Shown here: piece by piece, positions 33,787-42,341 of the stretch
How positions within the stretch are numbered: position 1 is the stretch's first letter
How the letters are laid out: every line of letters starts with the position of its first letter
Origin: Thermocaproicibacter sp036844765
GTDB taxonomy: Bacteria; Bacillota; Clostridia; Oscillospirales; Acutalibacteraceae
Assembly: GCA_036844765.1 (NCBI GenBank)
Contig: DAIUFE010000004.1
Coordinates: forward strand, 1-64,000
Direction: 5' to 3'
DNA length: 64,000 nt
Notes under the pieces: generated by a model
Databases searched by the model: none
Seen by the model: the letters and a program-made list of their open reading frames with translations, nothing else
What the model was told of the DNA's origin: nothing
Made by a program: the position numbers and the translations under genes

Positions 33787-34833
33787 ATGACCATGCAGGA
33801 AGTGCTGAAGAACGCCAGAAAGAATATGGCCCCCAACTGCCGTGTCTGCCGGGAGTGCGACGGCGTAGCCTGCCGCGGCGAGATTCCCGGCACGGGCGGC
33901 AAGGGCACCGGGGCATCGTTCATCCGGAACGTCCGGCGCCTCGCGGAGATCAAGGTCCGGACGGACCTGATCTACGAGGACCGCGGACAGGATCCTTCCG
34001 TCGGGCTGTTCGGCCAAAGGTTCGCGGCGCCGGTGTTCGCCGCGCCCATCAGCGGGCTGGGCGTGAACTACAACGGCTTCCTGACCGAGCGCAGCTACGC
34101 CGCGGCCCTGGTGCCGGGCTGTGCGGAGGCGGGCTGCGCCGCCTTCACCGGCGACGGCGCGCCGGACAACTACCTGACCGACCCGCTCGCCGCCGTCGAG
34201 GCGGCGGGCGGAAGGGCCGTGCCCACCGTCAAACCGTGGGACGCGGAGGTCCTGCGCGGGAAGCTGGACCTCGTCAAGGCGTCCGGAGCCATGGCGGTCG
34301 CGATGGACATCGACTCGGCGGGCCTCCCTCTGCTGGCCGCGGCGGGCAAGCCCGTCCGCGCGAAAACCGTCTCCGAGCTCTCCGAAATCGCAGCCTACGC
34401 GGGCCGGCCGTTCCTGCTGAAAGGCATCATGACCCCCGCCGGCGCTCTCAAAGCCCTAAAATGCGGCGCCTACGGCATCGTCGTCTCCAACCACGGCGGC
34501 CGCGTGATGGACCAGACGCCCGCCACGATCGAAGTGCTGCCGGAAATCCGGAAAGCCGTGGGCCGCAGGATGAAGATCTTCATAGACGGCGGCTTCCGCT
34601 CCGGCCTGGACGTGTTCAAGGCCCTCGCGCTCGGCGCGGACGCCGTGCTGATCGGCCGGCCCTACGTGACCGCGGCGTGCGGCGGCGGAAAAGAGGGCGT
34701 TGCGCTCTACACAAAAAAAATCATCGCGGAGTTGAAAGACGCGATGAAGATGACGGGGTGCGCGACGCCGGCGGACATCACGCCGGACAAGGTGACGGAC
34801 CTCGGCGGGGCGGGCCGCGCTCCCTTCGCCTGA
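33787..34833 (+). CDS. FMN-dependent alpha-hydroxy-acid dehydrogenase with N-terminal Cys cluster
   Basis: A 348-aa TIM-barrel flavoprotein of the lactate/glycolate oxidase family, oxidising a 2-hydroxy acid to the 2-keto acid. The catalytic His and substrate Arg are in SNHGGRVMD (about 237-245), the FMN Lys in LLKGIMTP and the phosphate site in FIDGGFRSG and ALGADAVLIGRP. Unlike the aerobic oxidases it has an N-terminal CRVCRECDGVACRG (about 19-32), a four-Cys pattern that could hold an iron-sulfur cluster and pass electrons to a carrier instead of oxygen. GGAGGGA lies six bases before ATG 33787. Confidence 0.85.
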   Translation: MTMQEVLKNARKNMAPNCRVCRECDGVACRGEIPGTGGKGTGASFIRNVRRLAEIKVRTDLIYEDRGQDPSVGLFGQRFAAPVFAAPISGLGVNYNGFLTERSYAAALVPGCAEAGCAAFTGDGAPDNYLTDPLAAVEAAGGRAVPTVKPWDAEVLRGKLDLVKASGAMAVAMDIDSAGLPLLAAAGKPVRAKTVSELSEIAAYAGRPFLLKGIMTPAGALKALKCGAYGIVVSNHGGRVMDQTPATIEVLPEIRKAVGRRMKIFIDGGFRSGLDVFKALALGADAVLIGRPYVTAACGGGKEGVALYTKKIIAELKDAMKMTGCATPADITPDKVTDLGGAGRAPFA

Positions 34834-34839
34834 GCGGCC

Positions 34840-35346
34840 TCAGCCCACGGTGACCGAGCCGCGGATCGCCTCGAGCTTTTTGTCGCCGATGCCGGGGACG
34901 TTTTTGAGCTCGTCCACCGCCCGGAAAGCGCCGTGCTGCTCGCGGTAGGCGACGATGCGGGCGGCCAGGGCCTCCCCAATGCCGTCCAGCCCGTCGCTGA
35001 GCTCGCGCGCCGTGGCGGTGTTGAGGTTGATTTTTCCCTTCGTCTCCCCTTCCGGAGAGCGGGAGGAAAGGACGGGCGCGGCAGGCTTCGACGGCACGGG
35101 TGCGGCGGAAGTTTCCGCCCGGGAACCGGCCGGGGCGGGAACGTAAGCCTCGCCGCTTTTTTCCGCGGGCGCGGATTCCGCGGAGGAGGGGTCCGCCACC
35201 GCCACCGGCTCTAAGAGGTCCGCCTCCGGCACATAGAACGCGTTGTACCCGATGATCACCGCGCAGAGGACAGCGGCGATCAGGATCAGATACCGGATCT
35301 GCCGGGACTGCTCGTCTTCGGCGGGACCGGCCTTTTTTTCGCCCAT
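34840..35346 (-). CDS. Membrane-anchored helix-hairpin-helix protein, ComEA-like
   Basis: A 168-aa protein with a short cytosolic N-terminus, one membrane helix (about 20-38, YLILIAAVLCAVIIGYNAF), a Pro/Ala/Ser-rich linker and a C-terminal double helix-hairpin-helix domain from about residue 106 (KINLNTATARELSDGLDGIG and LKNVPGIGDKKLEAIRG). This is the topology of the ComEA DNA receptor for transformation, but the SLBB domain usual in Gram-positive ComEA is missing. It is the last gene of the fifteen-gene run. GGAGG precedes the ATG. Confidence 0.8.
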   Translation of the reverse strand: MGEKKAGPAEDEQSRQIRYLILIAAVLCAVIIGYNAFYVPEADLLEPVAVADPSSAESAPAEKSGEAYVPAPAGSRAETSAAPVPSKPAAPVLSSRSPEGETKGKINLNTATARELSDGLDGIGEALAARIVAYREQHGAFRAVDELKNVPGIGDKKLEAIRGSVTVG

Positions 35347-35360
35347 CGCGCTTTCCTCCG

Positions 35361-36278
35361 CTAAACCGGCCGCAGCCGTCCGAGAAAATCCGTGAAATAG
35401 CGCGGCAGCTCGCTGGTGATCTCGATATAGTGCCCGTCGCGCGGGTGGCGGAAGCCGATCACGCGCGCGTGAAGGCACTGCCCCTTCAGGCCCGGAACGG
35501 GCCTGCGGGAACCGTAGACCGTGTCGCCCGCGACCGGATGGCCCAGATACGCCATGTGCACGCGGATCTGGTGCGTGCGGCCGGTCTCGAGCTTGAGCCG
35601 GACGTGGGTGTAGCCCTCGTACCGGGCGACCACATGATAATGGGTCACGGCGCTCCGGGAGTGCCGGTCCGTCACGGCCATTTTTTTCCGGTTCGTCGGG
35701 TGCCGGCCGATCGGTGCGTCCACCGTGCCGTCGTCGTCCTTCAGGTTCCCGACGACCACCGCCTCGTAGATTCGGGTAAAGCTGTGCGCTTTGATCTGCG
35801 CGGCGAGGCTGCGGTGCGCGAAGTCGTTTTTCGCCACGATCAGCAGGCCGCTGGTGTCTTTGTCGATGCGGTGCACGATGCCGGGGCGCAGCACGCCGTT
35901 GATGCCCGAAAGGGAGTTGCCGCAGTGTGCCAGCAGCGCGTTGACCAGCGTGCCGTCCGCATGGCCCGCCGCCGGGTGGACGACCATGCCCTTCGGTTTG
36001 TTCACCACGAGCAGGTCGCCGTCCTCGTACGGGATTTCGAGGGGGATGGGCTGCGGCAGCACCTGCGCGGGCACGGGCTCCGGGACCCGCACCTCCACCC
36101 GGTCGCCGGGGGCGCAGCGGCAGCTTTTCCGCGCCGGGGCGCCCCCGACCGCGACCATACCCCTCTCGATCAGCTTTTCCGCGGCGGAGCGGGAGACCTC
36201 CGGCACTTTCAGGGAAATCAGCTTGTCGAGGCGGGCGCCCGCGTCCTCCCCGCCGGCCGTAAAAGTCAAGCGGCGCAT
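35361..36278 (-). CDS. 23S rRNA pseudouridine synthase, RluD family
   Basis: A 305-aa pseudouridine synthase. An S4 RNA-binding domain (15-75, LDKLISLKVPEVSRSAAEK) is followed by the RluA/C/D catalytic domain with GIVHRIDKDTSGLL holding the catalytic Asp (about 140) and RLKLETGRTHQIRVH. The S4-plus-RluD layout fits RluD or its Firmicute homologue YlyB, which modifies helix 69 of 23S rRNA. The ATG is two bases after the lspA stop, and lspA-rluD is a conserved pair in Firmicutes. Confidence 0.92.
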   Translation of the reverse strand: MRRLTFTAGGEDAGARLDKLISLKVPEVSRSAAEKLIERGMVAVGGAPARKSCRCAPGDRVEVRVPEPVPAQVLPQPIPLEIPYEDGDLLVVNKPKGMVVHPAAGHADGTLVNALLAHCGNSLSGINGVLRPGIVHRIDKDTSGLLIVAKNDFAHRSLAAQIKAHSFTRIYEAVVVGNLKDDDGTVDAPIGRHPTNRKKMAVTDRHSRSAVTHYHVVARYEGYTHVRLKLETGRTHQIRVHMAYLGHPVAGDTVYGSRRPVPGLKGQCLHARVIGFRHPRDGHYIEITSELPRYFTDFLGRLRPV

Positions 36279-36279
36279 T

Positions 36280-36786
36280 TTATTTCATCCGCAGCACTTT
36301 TTCGGCCCCGCGGTCCCGGTCCGCAAAGAAAAAAACATGGATCAGGAAGAAAACGGCGCCGACCGTCACACAGGCGTCCCCGAAATTGAAGATCGCGGGG
36401 AAAAAGGAAACGTGGATATAATCCACCACGTAGCCGCGGGCCAGCCGGTCCGCAAGGTTGCCGAGGCCGCCCCCGAGGATCAGGACGGACGCGGCCCACG
36501 AAAAGGCGCTCTGGTTCTCGTAGCGGAACATCACGGCGACGATCAGCACGCAGAGAGCCACCGTGACGGTGACGAAGAACCACCGCTGGTTCTGCAGGAT
36601 GCTGAACGCCGCGCCGCGGTTCTCCACGTATTCCAGGTCGAGGAGGCCGCCGATCAGCGGCTTTTCCCCCACCGGCTTCACGTAGACGACGACCAGCATT
36701 TTGAGAAGCTGGTCTGCCGCGGCGAGCAGTACGGACAGCAGCAAGGCGATAATGGCCAACAAAAGCAGCCCCTTTCCCTTTTTCAT
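36280..36786 (-). CDS. lspA: Lipoprotein signal peptidase
   Basis: A 168-aa aspartic peptidase of the membrane that cuts signal peptides of prolipoproteins such as the sugar-binding protein at 2238. Four helices are visible; the catalytic Asp pair is in LGNLADRLARGYVVDYI (about 117) and FNFGDACV (about 137), and NRGAAFSIL is the conserved loop. The ribosome site is weak (GAGGG, 14 nt away), so translation may be coupled to ileS, 42 bp upstream. Confidence 0.95.
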   Translation of the reverse strand: MKKGKGLLLLAIIALLLSVLLAAADQLLKMLVVVYVKPVGEKPLIGGLLDLEYVENRGAAFSILQNQRWFFVTVTVALCVLIVAVMFRYENQSAFSWAASVLILGGGLGNLADRLARGYVVDYIHVSFFPAIFNFGDACVTVGAVFFLIHVFFFADRDRGAEKVLRMK

Positions 36787-36828
36787 GGCGGCGGCCGCGC
36801 CCTCGGCCGGGCGCGGCGCCGCCTTCTT

Positions 36829-39621
36829 TTATTTCTTCAGGACCGAGGCGCAGCGCGCGCAGATGTCCGGGTGCTCCGGGTCGCTCCCGACCGAATCGCT
36901 GTACGTCCAGCAGCGCGCGCATTTTTCGCCCGACGCATGGGAGACCGTGACCGAAAGGCCGGGCAGTTCCTCCCCCGCGAAGGCGCCCTGCCCGCCCTCG
37001 ACGACGGCCGCCTGCGAGACGATCAGCGCCGCGGGAAGCTCGGATTCGACCGACCGGACGAACTCATAAAGCTCGCCGGTGCAGTGCAGCTCCACCTTCG
37101 CGTCGAGCGAGGCCCCGATGGTCTTTTCTTTCCGGGCGATCTCCAGCGCCTTTTTGACGTCGCCGCGCAGCATCTGGATGCGGTCCCATTTCCGCACGAA
37201 GGCCTCGTCCGCCGCCAGACCGGAGGGGACGGGCAGATCGTTGTAGAGGACGCAGTCCGCGTTTTCGGAAGCGAGGTGCGGCATGCTCTTCCAGATCTCG
37301 TCGGAGGTGAAGGCGAGGATCGGCGCAAGCAGGCGCGTGATGCCGTCCAGGATCCGAAACATGGCGCTCTGCGCGGCGCGGCGGGTCCCGCTGCCCGCCT
37401 TCTCCACATACAGCCGGTCCTTCAGGACGTCCAGGTAGAAATTGGAGAGGTCGACCACGCAGAAATTATGGACGGCGTGGTAGACCAGATGGAACTCGAA
37501 ATTCTCGTAGTCCCTGCGGGCCTGCTCCGCCAGCTTGTCGAACCGGTGGAGCGCCCAGCGGTCGATCGGCTCGAGGCTGCCGTCACCCACGAGATCGGTC
37601 TCCGGATCGAAATCGGACAGGTTGCCGAGCATGAACCGCGCCGTGTTGCGGATCTTGCGGTAGGCGTCGGAAAGCTGTTTTAGGATCTCGTTCGAGATGC
37701 GAACGTCCGACTGATAATCGCTGGAGGCGACCCACAGCCGCAGCACGTCCGCCCCGTACCGCTTGATGATCTCCGACGGGGCGATGCCGTTCCCCAGGGA
37801 TTTCGACATCTTGCGCCCCTCGAGGTCGATGACCATGCCGTGCGTGAGGACCGTTTTATAGGGCGCCAGGCCCTTCCAGGCGACGCTGGTCAGCAGCGAG
37901 GACTGAAACCAGCCCCGGTGCTGGTCGTTGCCCTCGAGGTACAGGTCGGCCGGCCAGCGCAGCTCCGGGCGCTGCGCGAGGACCGCGGCGTGGCTGCAGC
38001 CGGAATCGAACCAGACGTCCATCACGTCTTTTTCCTTCGTAAAATGCGTCCCGCCGCATTTGGGGCAGGTTGTCCCGGCGGGCAGAATCTCCTCCGCCGG
38101 CCTGCGGAACCAGGCGTCGGAGCCCTCTTTCCCGAAAAGCCGCGAAACCGCCCCGAAAGCCTCCTTCGTGATCAGCGGGGCGCCGCAGTCCCTGCAGTAG
38201 AAGATCGGGATCGGCACGCCCCACAGGCGCTGGCGCGAGATGCACCAGTCCCTGCGCTCCCGCACCATCGACGTGATGCGGTCGCGGCCCCACGCCGGGA
38301 TCCAGCGGACCTTACCGATCTCCTCCACTGTTTTGTCCTTGATGGCGTCCACCGAGCAGAACCACTGCTCGGTCGCGCGGAACAGGACGGGGCTCTTGCA
38401 GCGCCAGCAGTGCGGATACTGGTGGACGATGCGCTTGACGGCGAGCAGCGCCCCGGATTCCTTGAGCTCCTGAAGGATCGCCTGGTTCGCCTCGCCGGTC
38501 GTGAGGCCCGCGAATTTCTCGCCCGCCTCGGCGGTCATGCGGCCGCGGCCGTCCACCGGAACGAGGACGGGAAGGTCGGGATAATGGGCGCGGCAGACCT
38601 CGTAGTCCTCGACGCCGTGGCCCGGTGCCGTGTGGACGCAGCCGGTGCCGCTCTCCAGCGTGACGTGGCTGCCCAGGATGACGGGCGAGGTGCGGTCGAG
38701 GAACGGGTGCGCGGTCTTGATATGCTCCAGCTCCGCGCCCTTGAAGGTCGCGACCACTTTGAAATCGGTCTTCCCGGCCTCACGCAGAACACCCTCGCAC
38801 AGCGCGGACGCCATCACGAGCCACTCGCCGCCGCAGCGGACGAGGGAATACTCGAAATCCGGGCCGACGCAGACCGCCACGTTGGCGGGGAGCGTCCAGG
38901 TGGTGGTCGTCCAGATCACGAAATAGGTGCGGGAAAGGTCCGCGCCCTTCGCGGAGAACAGGCCGCGGTCGTCGGTCACGCGGAACCGGACGTAGATGGA
39001 GTCGCACGGGTCCTCGCCGTACTCGATCTCCGCCTCGGCCAGGGCGGTCTCGTCGTGCGGGCACCAGTACACCGGCCGCAGGCCCTTGTAGATGTAGCCC
39101 TTGAGGGCCATCTCGCCGAAAACCTCGATCTGCCTGGCCTCGAACTCCGGGTCCAGGGTGCGGTAGGGATGCTCCCAGTCTCCGATCACGCCGAGCCGCT
39201 CGAACTGCTCGGTCATTTCTTTTCCGTGCGAAAGGGCAAAATCGCGGCAGTGCGCGCGGAAATCCACGGGGTCGGCGCTCCTGCGGTCCAGCCCGACGCT
39301 TTCGATGGCCTTGCGCTCAATGGGCAGGCCGTGCATGTCCCAGCCGGGCACATAGGGCGCGCGGAATCCCGCCATGTTCTTATAGCGGACGATGATGTCC
39401 TTCAGCACCTTGTTGAGAGCGGTCCCCAGATGGATGTTCCCGTTCGCATAGGGCGGGCCGTCGTGCAGCACATAGAGCGGGCGGCCCTCGTTCTTTTTCA
39501 TGACGTTTTCATAGACCCGGTTCTTCCGCCATTCCTCCAGCATCCCGGGCTCGCGCTTCGGGAGGCCGGCCTGCATGGGAAAACTGGTTTTGGGAAGATT
39601 CAGGGTACTTTTATAATCCAT
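36829..39621 (-). CDS. ileS: Isoleucyl-tRNA synthetase
   Basis: A 930-aa class Ia synthetase that charges tRNA-Ile. It has the HIGH-type motif PPYANGNIHLGTALNK (about 55-70), the editing domain with TTTWTLPANVAV and SGTGCVHTAPGHG(V), the KMSKS motif GRKMSKSLGNGI, an anticodon domain and a C-terminal zinc-finger (CARCWTYS and CARCASVL). GGAGGAG precedes the ATG. It follows divIVA by 49 bp without a T-box leader, unlike many Firmicute ileS genes. Confidence 0.97.
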   Translation of the reverse strand: MDYKSTLNLPKTSFPMQAGLPKREPGMLEEWRKNRVYENVMKKNEGRPLYVLHDGPPYANGNIHLGTALNKVLKDIIVRYKNMAGFRAPYVPGWDMHGLPIERKAIESVGLDRRSADPVDFRAHCRDFALSHGKEMTEQFERLGVIGDWEHPYRTLDPEFEARQIEVFGEMALKGYIYKGLRPVYWCPHDETALAEAEIEYGEDPCDSIYVRFRVTDDRGLFSAKGADLSRTYFVIWTTTTWTLPANVAVCVGPDFEYSLVRCGGEWLVMASALCEGVLREAGKTDFKVVATFKGAELEHIKTAHPFLDRTSPVILGSHVTLESGTGCVHTAPGHGVEDYEVCRAHYPDLPVLVPVDGRGRMTAEAGEKFAGLTTGEANQAILQELKESGALLAVKRIVHQYPHCWRCKSPVLFRATEQWFCSVDAIKDKTVEEIGKVRWIPAWGRDRITSMVRERRDWCISRQRLWGVPIPIFYCRDCGAPLITKEAFGAVSRLFGKEGSDAWFRRPAEEILPAGTTCPKCGGTHFTKEKDVMDVWFDSGCSHAAVLAQRPELRWPADLYLEGNDQHRGWFQSSLLTSVAWKGLAPYKTVLTHGMVIDLEGRKMSKSLGNGIAPSEIIKRYGADVLRLWVASSDYQSDVRISNEILKQLSDAYRKIRNTARFMLGNLSDFDPETDLVGDGSLEPIDRWALHRFDKLAEQARRDYENFEFHLVYHAVHNFCVVDLSNFYLDVLKDRLYVEKAGSGTRRAAQSAMFRILDGITRLLAPILAFTSDEIWKSMPHLASENADCVLYNDLPVPSGLAADEAFVRKWDRIQMLRGDVKKALEIARKEKTIGASLDAKVELHCTGELYEFVRSVESELPAALIVSQAAVVEGGQGAFAGEELPGLSVTVSHASGEKCARCWTYSDSVGSDPEHPDICARCASVLKK

Positions 39622-39670
39622 CGGTGCTTTCTCTCCTCCAAGATGATGAAATAGGCCGGATGCGCGGGCG

Positions 39671-40312
39671 TCACTGCGCCGGCTCGTCCTCGAAATTGGA
39701 GACGCTCGCCGTGAAGGCGGGGTCTCCCGCGCCGCTCTGCGGGGCGTCGTCGTTTTCCGCCTCCGCGGCGGGCGCGGCCGGGGCCTGGGCCGGCTTCTGC
39801 GCGGGAGCGGGCTGCCCCGGCTTATGCTGGGGCAGCGCGTCGATCAGCGTGAGGTGCTCCTTGTAGATGCCGAGGAGCTTCGAGCGGAAGTCCGAAACGG
39901 TCTGCTGGAGGCGCTCCAGCTCGCGCCGCTGATCCTCGACCTTCGCGTCCGCCCCCGCCACGATGCGCTCGGCCTTCTGGTTCGCGTCCTTCACGATGAT
40001 CTCCGCCTTGTGCCGCGCCTCCCGCACCGAGGCGTCGCTCAGCTTCTGGGCGCTGATCAGGGCGTTTTTGATCTCGTCCTCCTGGGCGCGGTACTCCTCG
40101 ATCTTGCCGGCCAGGACCTTCAGCTTTTCCACGTTTTCCCGGTTTTCGGCCTTGAGTTTTTCGGCCTGCTCCTCCAGGGCGACGTTTTTCTTCAGAAGCT
40201 CGTCGTAGGATTCGCGCACGCGGTCGACGAACGCGTCCACGTCGTCCGCCCGGTAACCGGAAAATCCGGATTTCCGGAAGCCGATGTTGATGATATCGTT
40301 GAGCGACAGCAT
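39671..40312 (-). CDS. DivIVA-domain cell-division protein
   Basis: A 213-aa coiled-coil protein. The N-terminal 50 residues (LNDIINIGFRKSGFSGYRAD and DVDAFVDRVRESYDEL) are the DivIVA lipid-binding and pole-targeting motif; coiled coil runs from about 40 to 155; the tail is a Pro/Ala/Gln-rich low-complexity stretch. It should localise to curved membrane at the septum and poles. It is in the conserved sepF-ylmH-divIVA-ileS order of Firmicutes. Confidence 0.9.
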   Translation of the reverse strand: MLSLNDIINIGFRKSGFSGYRADDVDAFVDRVRESYDELLKKNVALEEQAEKLKAENRENVEKLKVLAGKIEEYRAQEDEIKNALISAQKLSDASVREARHKAEIIVKDANQKAERIVAGADAKVEDQRRELERLQQTVSDFRSKLLGIYKEHLTLIDALPQHKPGQPAPAQKPAQAPAAPAAEAENDDAPQSGAGDPAFTASVSNFEDEPAQ

Positions 40313-40323
40313 AGCATTTCACC

Positions 40324-41082
40324 TCATCCAATATATTTTCGGCCGGCGAAGCCGAGTTTCCCCTTTTGGGTCACCGGGCCGAGGCGGTCGATCACGAAAC
40401 GGCCCTCGCCCCGGACCGAAAGCACGTCGCCTTCCTCCACGCCGCCGTCGGGCGCGCCGGCGGGCTCGTGGTTGCGCTCCACCAGGCGCGCGCGGATCAT
40501 CTTCGCCGCTTTTCCGCGGCTCATCCCCGCGGCGGCCGCCACGGCGCAGTCCAGCCGGGCGGAGGCGATCACCGAAGAAAACGGCGTGAAACGATGGGCC
40601 TCCGGGTACGGCTCCTCGGCGCCGAGGGAAAGCCGCACCCCGGCGCCGCCGATCTTGGTGACCTGCGAGCACAGAAAATCCGCGACCTCACGGCGGCAGA
40701 ACAGCACGCAGCGGCCTTCCCCCGCAAGGATGTCGCCCAGGGCGGCGCGCTCGATCCCGGCGGAAAGCAGCGCGCCCAGAAAATCCCGGTGCCCCAGCCG
40801 GTCCTGCGGGCGGTAGGCCGCCGTGACCGCCGCGATGGGGAACGCTTCGCCGGAAGGCTCCTCAAATTTCGGGAACGCGCCGAACATCACGCGCTCCGCG
40901 CCCGGGTATCCGCCCCAGAGCATCCAGCCGGAAAAGCCGCTGGCTTTCGCGGCCCGCTGCGCGCGGCGCGCCCCGCCCTCGTCGAGGAATCCGGCGAACC
41001 GCGCCCTTCCGCCGGATTCGGCGAGGCGCGCCGCGTCGAGAACGCGCGCCTTTAGCAGCTCGTCCCGGGCCCTGCCCTCCAT
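40324..41082 (-). CDS. ylmH: S4-domain RNA-binding protein YlmH
   Basis: A 252-aa protein with a C-terminal S4 domain (about 180-245, SRLDCAVAAAAGMSRGKAAK without the first Ser, and GDVLSVRGEGRF). YlmH-type proteins bind ribosomes, with a role in rescue of stalled nascent chains reported for Firmicutes. The N-terminal part is the family-specific domain (FLDEGGARRAQRAA). The ATG overlaps the sepF stop (TGATG). Confidence 0.88.
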   Translation of the reverse strand: MEGRARDELLKARVLDAARLAESGGRARFAGFLDEGGARRAQRAAKASGFSGWMLWGGYPGAERVMFGAFPKFEEPSGEAFPIAAVTAAYRPQDRLGHRDFLGALLSAGIERAALGDILAGEGRCVLFCRREVADFLCSQVTKIGGAGVRLSLGAEEPYPEAHRFTPFSSVIASARLDCAVAAAAGMSRGKAAKMIRARLVERNHEPAGAPDGGVEEGDVLSVRGEGRFVIDRLGPVTQKGKLGFAGRKYIG

Positions 41083-41570
41083 CAGAAATACACGCCGTTG
41101 TTTTCCAGCTCGTCCATCACGTCTTCGCCCGTGAGGTCGACGTTGTAGGGCGTGATGATGAAGGTGCTGGTCGCCACGCGCTTGATCTTCCCGCCGTTGG
41201 CGTAGGCGACGCCGCTCAGGAAATCGACGATCCGGCGGGAGATGTCCTTTTCCGTGTTTTCCAGATTCAGGACGACAGTGTGCATCTTCAGCAGCTCGTC
41301 TGCGATGGTGCAGGTATCCTCGCCGAACCGCTCCGGCTTGAACAGCACGACCTGAAGCTGCGCCGTCGCGTGGATGTTGACGACCTTGTTGCCGGGGTTC
41401 GCCGCCGGCGCGCGGCGGATGGAGTCGCGCGGGGGGACCTCCGCGTTCTTCGCCGGCCTGCGGTCGGACCCGGCCTCCTGCTGCTCGCCGTCCTCCGGGT
41501 AATCGTAGTCGTCGTATTCGTCCTCCGGCGGATTCCACATATCCTTGATCTTATCCACAAAACCGGCCAT
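41082..41570 (-). CDS. sepF: Cell-division protein SepF
   Basis: A 162-aa protein that tethers FtsZ to the membrane. The N-terminal amphipathic helix MAGFVDKIKDMWN is the membrane anchor, followed by an acidic linker with many Asp/Tyr and a C-terminal SepF domain (about 65-155) with VVLFKPERFGEDTCTIADEL and RIVDFLSGVAYANGG. GGAGGGA precedes the ATG; it is 33 bp after yggS. Confidence 0.95.
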   Translation of the reverse strand: MAGFVDKIKDMWNPPEDEYDDYDYPEDGEQQEAGSDRRPAKNAEVPPRDSIRRAPAANPGNKVVNIHATAQLQVVLFKPERFGEDTCTIADELLKMHTVVLNLENTEKDISRRIVDFLSGVAYANGGKIKRVATSTFIITPYNVDLTGEDVMDELENNGVYF

Positions 41571-41603
41571 CGTTATTTCCCTCCGTTAGTCCCAGTTTGT
41601 CGG

Positions 41604-42341
41604 TTACGGGTAGATTCGCGGCCCGTAAAGGGCCGTTCCGACGCGGATCTGCGTGGCGCCCGCCCGGATAGCCTCCGTGTAATCGGCGGACATCCCCATG
41701 GACAGGCAATCCATAGCTACATTATCTATTTTTTTGTCCTTTATGTCAATAAAATATCGGTTCATCCTTGAAAAATAATTTCGCGTCTCCGCCGCCGGGG
41801 CGCCGGCGGGCGGAATGGCCATCAGCCCGCGCACGCGCACGCCCGGCAGGGTCGCGGCGAACCCCAGCAGATCCGGCAGGCCCTCCGGCAGCACGCCGGA
41901 TTTGTTCGCCTCCCGGCCGATGTTGACCTCCAGCAGGATATCGGTGACGGCGTGCTCCCGCACGCTGAGGCGCGAAATCTCCTTGGCGAGCTTTTCGCTG
42001 CCGACCGATTCGATCACCGAAACTTTCCCGATCAGGTATTTCACCTTATTGAGCTGCAGATGGCCGATAAAATGAAGGCTGCACCGCTCCAGGCGGTAGG
42101 AATCGTATTTGCCCAGAAGCTCCTGGACCCGGTTCTCGCCGATGCGCGAAACGCCCAGGGCGATGCTGCGGTTGATCACCTCGGCCGGGACGGTCTTGGT
42201 CGCGGCCAGCAGGGCGACCTCCTCCGGCCCGCGGCCGGACGCGGCCGCCGCCTCCGCCATACGCTCCCGGATGACCTTCAGGTTTTCCTCCACGTTCCGG
42301 AAGCGGCGCGCCAGCTCCTCACTGGACGACTTTTCCATCAT
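41604..42341 (-). CDS. PLP homeostasis protein YggS/PLPBP
   Basis: A 245-aa TIM-barrel protein that binds pyridoxal 5'-phosphate without a known catalytic activity and maintains its supply. The PLP lysine is in LLAATKTVPAEVINRSI (about 44-60), with IGENRVQELLGK, HFIGHLQLNKVKYL and the phosphate-binding SMGMSADYTEAI. ATG 42341 nine bases after AAGGGA is preferred; ATG 42338 is the next codon. It overlaps the end of the HlyD-like gene by 23 nt. The yggS-sepF pairing is conserved in Firmicutes and Actinobacteria. Confidence 0.93.
   Translation of the reverse strand: MMEKSSSEELARRFRNVEENLKVIRERMAEAAAASGRGPEEVALLAATKTVPAEVINRSIALGVSRIGENRVQELLGKYDSYRLERCSLHFIGHLQLNKVKYLIGKVSVIESVGSEKLAKEISRLSVREHAVTDILLEVNIGREANKSGVLPEGLPDLLGFAATLPGVRVRGLMAIPPAGAPAAETRNYFSRMNRYFIDIKDKKIDNVAMDCLSMGMSADYTEAIRAGATQIRVGTALYGPRIYP

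Noticed and set aside
39622..39670. T-box leader for ileS
   Set aside because: Only 49 bp separate ileS from divIVA and there is no T-box sequence or specifier stem.
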